NCBI GenBank assembly: GCA_934489895.1
Contig: CAKSST010000028.1
Location: 1-10,781, forward strand
Origin: an uncultured Eubacteriales bacterium
GTDB taxonomy: Bacteria > Bacillota > Clostridia > Oscillospirales > Acutalibacteraceae
Reading direction: 5' to 3'
Length of the DNA: 10,781 nt
Shown: positions 7,801 through 10,781 of the stretch, one piece after another
How positions within the stretch are numbered: position 1 is the first letter of the stretch
Layout: each line of letters starts with the position of its first letter
Notes under the pieces: generated by a model
The model's input: the letters and a program-made list of their open reading frames with translations, nothing else
The model's database searches: none
What the model was told of the DNA's origin: nothing
Made by a program: the position numbers and the translations under genes

Positions 7801-8697
7801 GGTACCCAAAACAGCAGACGGTATCCCGGCAATATCAATTACTACCGAAGATAATGCTATTGCCGTTTTTTCTAAGCCGTTTGCATTATGATAATTGGTT
7901 TTAACATTTTGCAGTAATTCAGCATTTTTCTCTGCTTGGTCCCGATCTTTAATATAATCGATAATATTAAGTGATTCTTCTTTGGAATAACCAAGTTTTT
8001 GAAGCTTAGTAAGAGCTGCCGTATTAGTTTTAAGCGGCGCACCTCTCCTTGTAGACACACTATATTCTTTTGCCGATTCAATTACATCCTCATCAAGTTT
8101 TGAAACAATGTTTTGGTATTTAATGTTACCGACTGCATTTTTCCAATATTGATACTCTTGTGAACTGCCTGCGGTTTTGGGATGAGCTTGTAACTGCTCC
8201 TGTGCATATTCAGCAGAAAACAAACTTGAAATTTCTTCTCGTTTTTTTAGTTTTTCTTCCAAAGCGCTCTTAACGTCATTTATCGAGCCGTAACCTGCGC
8301 TTCTTAAATACGAATTTAATTCAGCCTGTTTTTCTTTACGTTCCGCAAAAGCTTTATTTGATGCAGCACCTTTTTTCGTAAGAATGTTTGTTTCGGCGTT
8401 CTTTTGGGTTTGCATGGTATTTGCTTTATCTAAAATAGTATACAGATTATCGATTTCTGCCTGCATCTTCTTAAAATCATCAGGTGTCAGAGACTGATAA
8501 TACTCTGCTTTTTTAAGCCGAACAAGATCCTTGATATTAGCTTTACCGTCACCGTTAACATCGGCGGCTTGTTTTGCTGCATTCGCTCTCGCAGTCTCTC
8601 TTGCCGCAATATCAGCCTTTGTTTTTTCGTTTAACTCGCCGCCTATTTTTATTTTAATGTTATCGGTAGTTTTTAACTTTATTTTAATTTCGGGCAT
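1846..8697 (-). CDS. Giant phage polyvalent protein (2283 aa): half-dockerin, ADP-ribosyltransferase, zincin, BECR nuclease and LPD-type modules
   Basis: This is a multi-domain protein of the polyvalent class found in Firmicutes phages and conjugative elements, presumably packaged and ejected with the genome. Start ATG 8697 follows GAGGTG (8708-8703) and lies 15 nt after the upstream stop. In order: dockerin-like loop 46-66; Gln/Lys-rich helices 70-270; hydrophobic Ala/Gly-rich segments near 278-304, 342-390 and 500-530; low-complexity linker 600-755; ADP-ribosyltransferase-like domain 757-920; zincin with HELTH 1042-1046; BECR-type nuclease-like domain 1200-1385; helical polyvalent-protein-associated region 1430-1740 with NAWRYFAMLANPRTHLRN (1692-1709); region 1885-2010 with GVLPFKRTPINIVKRGIEYS and a hydrophobic segment 1939-1965; C-terminal helices to 2283. 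No stop or frameshift interrupts it. It has no signal peptide. Domain names rest on motif recognition. Whether it is a virion protein is inferred from position and hydrophobic segments. Confidence 0.88.
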   Translation of the reverse strand: MPEIKIKLKTTDNIKIKIGGELNEKTKADIAARETARANAAKQAADVNGDGKANIKDLVRLKKAEYYQSLTPDDFKKMQAEIDNLYTILDKANTMQTQKNAETNILTKKGAASNKAFAERKEKQAELNSYLRSAGYGSINDVKSALEEKLKKREEISSLFSAEYAQEQLQAHPKTAGSSQEYQYWKNAVGNIKYQNIVSKLDEDVIESAKEYSVSTRRGAPLKTNTAALTKLQKLGYSKEESLNIIDYIKDRDQAEKNAELLQNVKTNYHNANGLEKTAIALSSVVIDIAGIPSAVLGTVSNAIKELSGSDVPTNSLGNEYFLTNTSRAIKQAMSEDIENEAVDFLAQTGLSILNWLAVTGLTMGVGTAAGLSTKAVSALSLGTMGAQAGGNTAVDTLEKGGNYTQALITGAASAATEILTEKIALDSWTSILTNKTGIKNSIVKSLMQQGFSEAGEETLAQIANFAVDAVVMGDKSDYEQKVKELMAQGYDEQTARSKAILAMGGQVALAGLGGLLSGVAIGGTTSAIYNGVQNKTTKAIGYNIIGSKNTTTLADLANKYQVDTNNVNENDAKQVGKVWTSVNQKINAEIKALQTENDDVQSNVTETVPGAAVENSKNIDKNNIMATAAVHTLNELNADLELLAAIAMGKNLSAVNAEPVENDTVNTEETLLQENGLTNQNGYSTIESGGENYAGPEQNGDSSERLGRGVSVGEETSGAVQGADGRVYSNSQGIGNAAGTFEILSNSKNNRGQIRALTAEESGKLNGTAIVNDDGSPKLVSHFTDNMEFETFGEGDIGFHFGTEEQAITRGRKKNVQGRIIRAYLNIKNPIRVDTDIMNWHPNAAALKLFGDGVLSLEESTQIHNLQMRSGQGYNSPAAIELRNILSQKGYDGIVYDNFIEGDGQSYIALYPEQVIIVDNGINKDSEAAFNDGAFFVAETDSAFTEPSASSPKDATPLQRALGEMYGNPVLTEDQKTIKSIGKKLGWKVLFDNVYVKDAQGNKVLDKMNRPIRANADIDFKSRTITIDFNCKKPVQFLFKHELTHFGETSELYQDFVNAIRASSVYLQWLQTITGENIKSVGKLEGIYRDMVMESRKSVAPVGIAEAQQEMYADFCGDVLFSNNQNALNRLMDSLDKKERPKFIQFILDFITYLKEKIAGNKQITLELVKLENKFAEMLNDAKENTDQIGGVSNNRMSAIKFSHDINEYPYDMQSVIVEYLNSSDADFISFINDARKETNKKRLEYMHYDLKNNFNDNALRKITDILGFDISKYQISINGESVHHIDKRHGKNGKHDRSMKNDLDWSRAQYILTNADSVIHAIDSSGKKVFDSQYRDKNNEPSKVLLISKKINGTYFIALAAPDSQKSTLHIKSMFISKKIEDIQEFNVKDPELTPEANLEVSSKNIIDESEKKIKQKLSAGDIENISQTQHRDIPSEMQRLIQQRDNGEIDADTFTEQMNTLYAEANERYGVIPEGENAATPIYVPQKVAENKVTKRFVRTILETGKLDAEMIEGIEQEILLGDIMSYEPISDKSAMDKANEAVKRGTAEMDWQGAVNSNGLIGKRDIAIGEKLLLEAQKNKDKLRVVEIGAELADMFTRGGQVVQAAKLLKRMSGLGRLIIAQRNIKSINRSLQDKYSNKKDIPKVELDPLLAQQLVDTKNLDDAEIVYQNILQDTAAQVPSTFLDKLNAWRYFAMLANPRTHLRNLISNGVFVPAVRIKDAIATGMEHMLVKDVNQRTKSFHIKKEYLEFAKKDIKTREAKSMLQDSGMLDDKGQIDSMRKTFETDWLEKLIKSNSNWLEVEDMWFKSVHYKRAFAGFLQARKADLKAVDSKTLKEARAYAVKEAKKATFQDASILADILKFRTPRKYQGRIGVEYTYKALRLATEGVLPFKRTPINIVKRGIEYSPLGVIERITVGLKKVRSGEITVTEYIDGWAAALTGTGLMALGWLLASAGWAVGGFGNDEEDKFKQLNGEQEYSLVIFGKSYSIDWAAPSAIPFFIGVEIAQELEKDGNIALKDITASMWNALEPITNLSMLSGIQGVISAVKYEDESQTVGSVVAKIGTTYLMQYVPSALGAISRTTDSTQRTWYYDKNLPFGRTTQNLINNFKSKIPGLSYTQAPKIDAWGRTESRGNIVERIMENFISPGYYSDIDYNEVDNELLRLAKETGGAVFPKQADKYFTVNKETKNLTAEEWVAYATAKGEYSFDYIHDFVNDKDYEKLTNEQCVEVIGNLYSYANAKAKASMSDYDILSSEYKKAFIYERNGGDVIEYYIRRSK
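3478..4410 (-). other. Helical polyvalent-protein-associated (LPD-like) region of the giant protein
   Basis: Residues 1430-1740 are a helical block with short conserved stretches such as YGVIPEGENAATPIYVP (1472-1488), MDWQGAV (1553-1559) and NAWRYFAMLANPRTHLRN (1692-1709). I recognise this block from large proteins of Firmicutes gut phages and conjugative elements. Its biochemical role is not known to me. It is the most family-typical part and the best anchor for finding relatives. Confidence 0.6.
4543..5100 (-). other. BECR-fold (Barnase-EndoU-ColicinE5/D-RelE) nuclease-like domain of the giant protein
   Basis: Residues 1200-1385 resemble the phage PBECR nuclease families: ESVHHIDKRHG (1282-1292) supplies H1285, H1286 and H1291, followed by helix RAQYILTNADSVIHA (1309-1323), then strands KVLLISKKINGTYFIALAA (1345-1363) and a final strand TLHIKSMFIS (1370-1379). 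BECR enzymes are metal-independent RNases found in many toxins. The DNA is clearly more AT-rich than the flanking modules, suggesting later acquisition. The subfamily is uncertain. Confidence 0.55.
5158..5790 (-). other. Zincin metallopeptidase domain (HELTH) of the giant protein
   Basis: Residues 970-1180 carry the strand RTITIDF, then FLFKHELTHFGETSELY with the zinc motif H1042-E1043-x-x-H1046. A downstream helix EAQQEMYADFCGDVLF (1107-1122) offers E1111 as the likely third ligand, and a helical tail IQFILDFITYLKEKIAG (1145-1161) follows. This order matches zincin domains common in gut Firmicutes polyvalent proteins. It could mature the protein itself or cleave host targets; the substrate is unknown. 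Confidence 0.72.
5938..6429 (-). other. ADP-ribosyltransferase-like domain (ART-PolyVal type) of the giant protein
   Basis: Residues 757-920 follow the ADP-ribosyltransferase pattern found in polyvalent proteins: entry strand KLVSHFTDN with H783, GFHFGT (799-804), AYLNIKNPI (824-832), KGYDGIVYDN (890-899) and the closing strand YIALYPEQVIIV (908-919). Members of this class transfer ADP-ribose from NAD to a target. H783 fits the first catalytic position. The other catalytic residues are less clear by eye, so activity is likely but not proven. Confidence 0.65.
6432..6617 (-). CDS. Candidate overprinted small protein (61 aa) inside the giant gene
   Basis: This 61-codon ORF runs in the +1 frame relative to the giant gene. 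ATG 6617-6615 is preceded by GGAGG (6630-6626) at an 8-nt spacing, and an in-frame TAG lies just upstream of that site, so the unit is closed at both ends. The product starts MQDQNKMVTVVNGLGEEF and continues as a charged, apparently helical chain (for example LEKKHLERYKAQMAEF), ending IVKIIEDK. Composition is protein-like and many codons end in G or C (CAG, GAG, AAG, GTG), unlike the Arg/Leu/Cys-biased chains in other alternative frames here. The overlapped giant-protein residues (about 690-755) are a low-complexity Gly/Ser/Glu linker free to accept a second frame. I do not recognise the family. It may be a genuine overprinted gene or an older gene absorbed into the linker; chance is not excluded. 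Confidence 0.4.
   Translation of the reverse strand: MQDQNKMVTVVNGLGEEFRLEKKHLERYKAQMAEFTQIVKESGMPQEHLKFYQIVKIIEDK
6626..6630 (-). promoter_or_regulatory. Internal Shine-Dalgarno of the overprinted ORF
   Basis: GGAGG on the minus strand lies 8 nt before ATG 6617-6615, within the coding sequence of the giant gene, where the same bases encode part of a Gly-Gly-Glu linker. Strength and spacing equal or exceed those of the accepted genes in this window. Confidence 0.45.
8500..8562 (-). other. Half-dockerin (calcium-binding loop) at the N-terminus of the giant protein
   Basis: Residues 46-66 read DVNGDGKANIKDLVRLKKAEY. D46, N48, D50, N54 and D57 occupy the calcium-coordinating positions of a type I dockerin repeat, followed by the usual LVRLKK helix. 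A complete dockerin has two such repeats; here only one is present. A matching loop lies at the C-terminal end of the gene just upstream. Confidence 0.7.
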
Positions 8698-8702
8698 TTT
8701 TT

Positions 8703-8708
8703 CACCTC
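8703..8708 (-). promoter_or_regulatory. Ribosome binding site of the giant gene
   Basis: GAGGTG on the minus strand lies 5 nt before ATG 8697-8695 and just after the stop of the upstream gene (8715-8713). The close coupling suggests co-translation of the two probable internal virion proteins. Confidence 0.65.
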
Positions 8709-8712
8709 ATAT

Positions 8713-9774
8713 TTAAAGCAGTTTTGATAATTGGGGGTCGTTTTTAACTTGCTCCGTCACATCGATATATTTGTTATCCGTTCCGCTCCACAGCCAAAAT
8801 CTATCTGTTAACGCCACATCGCCATAAGTCTTTTTTGCCTGCACCATTTCTCGTGCCGTGACTTTTCCATCACCATCTATATCGGCTGTTGCTTTAGTTC
8901 TCCAAATATTTTGGCCTGTGTACTCATCAATAGCGCCTGTTGATATCACTTTGCCGTAACCCTTTATGCCTTTTGGTTGATATCCATTTGAAAAGAATCC
9001 ATATTCTTCCGCCTCATATGGATACTTTGCCTTGTTATTCTCATACGTATAAGGATTATATCCATCACCAAACGTATATTTCTTACCATCAGAGCCAATG
9101 AATACTCTTGAAAAATTTTCATTTTGAACGCCTGTATATTTATAAGTGATATTAGCCTTCTCGGCCGCCTCAATCTTTGCCTTTTTCGCTGCAGCCGCCG
9201 CTTCGGTCTGTGCAATTCGCAGTTCATTTTCCGCTTGTACCTGCTGATTATACAATTCGGTTGCATTTGCAGCCGCATTGTTTTCAGCCGCCTCATGTGC
9301 AGAAATAGCGAATTGTGCCTTGTTTGCCTCGGCGTTGGAAAGATTGGTTTGTTTTTGTGCGGTATAATCTGCAATACGCGCCGCCAATTCAGATTTCAAA
9401 GTATCAACCGCCTTTTGCTCGCTTATGGAAAGATTAGTACGAGCATTACCGTGTGACAATTGTATTGCAGTCTGTTGTGTACGGTTCAGTCCCGAATCGG
9501 TAAGCCCCAAATTAGCCATACGCTCAGCAACATTGCGCTCATTTATCTTTTTTTGCACTTCATTGACATCATATAGCTCCTCATAGTCCTGTTTGGTTTC
9601 ACCGATTTTTGTATCATACTGCCCGGTTGTAAAATTAATCGCATCATCAACAATTTTATTTTGCTCTGATACCTGCTTGTCTATGGCAGAGTTATAATTA
9701 ATTATTTTACTTTCTGCATTGGCATTATTCTTTGCCAACAGTTCTTTATAATAATCATCATAGGTTTTACTCAT
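8713..9774 (-). CDS. Probable internal virion protein with coiled coil and C-terminal EF-hand/dockerin-like loop
   Basis: This 353-residue protein has no signal peptide or membrane segment. Residues 1-210 are almost entirely helical and rich in Ala, Gln, Asn, Glu and Lys, with an Ala/Lys coiled coil at 185-208. The stretch MANLGLTDSGLNRTQQTA (86-103) is a motif I recognise from structural proteins of Firmicutes phages. Residues 211-290 are Tyr/Gly-rich, probably beta. Residues 298-309 (DIDGDGKVTARE) form a canonical EF-hand loop with D298, D300, D302, T306 and E309, followed by MVQAKKTYG. The gene starts at ATG 9774, whose A is shared with the preceding TAA stop (TAATG); GGGGAG lies 9 nt upstream. 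Placement between a tail protein and the giant polyvalent protein suggests a packaged, ejected protein or a partner of the giant protein. No enzymatic motif is visible. The role is inferred from context. Confidence 0.82.
   Translation of the reverse strand: MSKTYDDYYKELLAKNNANAESKIINYNSAIDKQVSEQNKIVDDAINFTTGQYDTKIGETKQDYEELYDVNEVQKKINERNVAERMANLGLTDSGLNRTQQTAIQLSHGNARTNLSISEQKAVDTLKSELAARIADYTAQKQTNLSNAEANKAQFAISAHEAAENNAAANATELYNQQVQAENELRIAQTEAAAAAKKAKIEAAEKANITYKYTGVQNENFSRVFIGSDGKKYTFGDGYNPYTYENNKAKYPYEAEEYGFFSNGYQPKGIKGYGKVISTGAIDEYTGQNIWRTKATADIDGDGKVTAREMVQAKKTYGDVALTDRFWLWSGTDNKYIDVTEQVKNDPQLSKLL
8824..8889 (-). other. EF-hand/dockerin-like calcium loop at the C-terminus of the internal virion protein
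   Basis: Residues 296-317 include DIDGDGKVTARE followed by MVQAKK. Positions 1, 3, 5, 9 and 12 of the loop (D298, D300, D302, T306, E309) fit calcium coordination. The same pattern, AD-x-(N/D)-GDGK then (L/M)V-x-x-KK, occurs once near the N-terminus of the next protein. Confidence 0.7.
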
Positions 9775-10781
9775 TACATCACGCTCCCCAAAGGTTTATA
9801 ATTGATTGACATGCCGTCCAAACTGAAAACCCCGTTACATTCCATCTTTACCCTAAAATGCGAAATATGGGGTAATTGCGGCAATATTCGCAAGGTTTCT
9901 GTATCACTGTTTTTAGTACGTTTTAATAATTTTGAATCAATACCGTTATTTTTATCTACGTTAAACGATACAGATACCGGCGCCGTACAATCGCCCAGAC
10001 TTATATATACCTGGTTTATGCTTTTCTTTCGGTCAGGTCTGCCAAAATCAAAGTTTTTAGTTTGCAGCATACAGTTTATAGGCTTTTCTGTTTTGGTTAC
10101 GGTTTCACCTAAGCTGTGTTCTCTGCCTATTGAAATAGACACATTACCTCTTGTGCAATCCAAAAGGATATCTTCGTAAATATTTTCATCAAAACGGTAT
10201 ATTGCAGTGTATGAATACTTAAAGGCATCATCCTCTTTAAAACTCGTTACCGTTGCAAACAGAGTTTGTCCGCAAGTAGATATCATGTCCATTCTGCAGG
10301 GCATCTCCCATATATACCAGGCAAGACGTTTAACCGCATTATCATATCCGCCGTATGAAGCCATATAAGATAATCCGTTGTTGCCGTAATCAAGCACAAA
10401 CATTTTATTGCCTACAGATAAATAATAATGCTCGTCACAGTCCGCGGCAAAAGCTGTTTTAAGCTCTCCTGCGCCCACCTCGCGCAGCTTACGGCCCAAT
10501 AAAGCAGATATTTCAACGACATTGCGCTCACTGTATTGGTTATTTGTTGCCAATGTATAAACCCTGCCTGCGGATGTAGTCCAAACAAGCCTGTTTTGGC
10601 ATAGCGCTACGGTATCGGGGCAATCGCACCCTATCTCTGAATGTATCTGTATAACCGGGAACATTGCAGAGTTTGCCGCCAGATCTATAACATTTTGGTT
10701 TATAACATCCTCTGCCGTTGTACTGTTACCCGGAACATAATAGGTGTAATAAATTTCGCGCTCTTTAAAAATAACGAGCAT
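9774..10781 (-). CDS. Phage tail protein, beta-rich (propeller-like); N-terminus beyond right edge
   Basis: Stop TAA 9776-9774 overlaps the next gene's ATG. The frame is open to the right edge; the ATG in the last three bases (MLVIFKEREIYY) looks like an internal strand, not a natural start, and no upstream RBS can be seen, so I call it partial with at least 335 residues. The chain is beta-rich with repeated short blades: LVIFKEREIYYTYY, NRLVWTTSAGRVYTL (63-77), HYYLSVGNKMFVLDYG (118-133), LAWYIWEMPCRMDMI (153-167) and YSYTAIYRFDENIYEDIL (189-206). NFDFGRPDRKKSINQVYISL (243-262) and the closing beta section resemble C-terminal parts of short-tail hub, nozzle or stabilisation proteins. The GCDCPDTVALCQNRLVW segment (51-67) is Cys-rich. 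It probably forms part of the tail channel or a DNA-retaining plug. The family assignment is tentative; a phage structural role is well supported by context. Confidence 0.72.
   Translation of the reverse strand: MLVIFKEREIYYTYYVPGNSTTAEDVINQNVIDLAANSAMFPVIQIHSEIGCDCPDTVALCQNRLVWTTSAGRVYTLATNNQYSERNVVEISALLGRKLREVGAGELKTAFAADCDEHYYLSVGNKMFVLDYGNNGLSYMASYGGYDNAVKRLAWYIWEMPCRMDMISTCGQTLFATVTSFKEDDAFKYSYTAIYRFDENIYEDILLDCTRGNVSISIGREHSLGETVTKTEKPINCMLQTKNFDFGRPDRKKSINQVYISLGDCTAPVSVSFNVDKNNGIDSKLLKRTKNSDTETLRILPQLPHISHFRVKMECNGVFSLDGMSINYKPLGSVM

Noticed and set aside
8964..9374. A 136-codon alternative minus-strand frame inside the internal virion protein gene.
   Set aside because: It is extremely Arg/Met/Gln-rich because it reads the Ala/Lys/Glu coiled-coil codons out of frame; no good binding site is seen.
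9545..9580. AGGAG followed by ATG ATG in an alternative frame of the internal virion protein gene.
   Set aside because: The frame closes after about nine codons (MMSMKCKKR), so the AGGAG is best explained by the Glu-Glu codons of the main frame.

Overview
This window looks like part of the virion-structure module of an AT-rich tailed phage or prophage of a Clostridia-type Firmicute. The evidence is low G+C, strong AGGAG/GGGGG-type ribosome binding sites, dockerin-like calcium loops typical of Clostridia, and protein modules common in gut Firmicutes phages. Every gene I accept is on the minus strand, so the biological order runs from high to low coordinates. I see no RNA genes, insertion sequences, CRISPR arrays, integrase, lysis genes or replication genes.

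Layout in reading order: (1) 10781-9774, the C-terminal part of a beta-rich tail protein that is open to the right edge. (2) 9774-8713, a coiled-coil, probably internal virion protein ending with a calcium-binding EF-hand/dockerin-like loop. (3) 8697-1846, a 2283-residue polyvalent protein. It carries an N-terminal half-dockerin, hydrophobic Ala/Gly-rich segments, an ADP-ribosyltransferase-like domain, a zincin (HELTH) domain, an AT-rich BECR-type nuclease-like domain, and a long helical polyvalent-protein-associated C-terminal part with hydrophobic segments. (4) 1845-1739, a non-coding gap with an orphan Shine-Dalgarno, a two-codon ORF and a strong hairpin. (5) 1738-491, a BppU-like upper baseplate/tail-fibre protein. 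(6) 478-1, the N-terminal part of a second tail-fibre protein that runs off the left edge. Genes 1-3 are tightly coupled (TAATG overlap, then a 15-nt gap) and genes 5-6 are also coupled (12-nt gap), so this is probably one late operon with a possible processing or regulatory boundary before the fibre genes.

My working model is a short-tailed (podovirus-like) particle. Gene 1 would be a tail component, gene 2 and the giant protein would be packaged and ejected with the DNA, and the two fibre genes would handle host recognition. The giant protein would then deliver enzymatic anti-host or anti-competitor modules at the moment of infection, while its hydrophobic segments could help build an envelope conduit. 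This is inference; no tape-measure gene is seen here, but the window is only part of the module.

The most unexpected signal is a 61-codon ORF (6617-6432) in the +1 frame inside the giant gene. It has a GGAGG Shine-Dalgarno 8 nt before its ATG, an in-frame stop just upstream, protein-like composition and G/C-ending codons, and it lies exactly over a low-complexity linker of the giant protein. It is a candidate overprinted gene.
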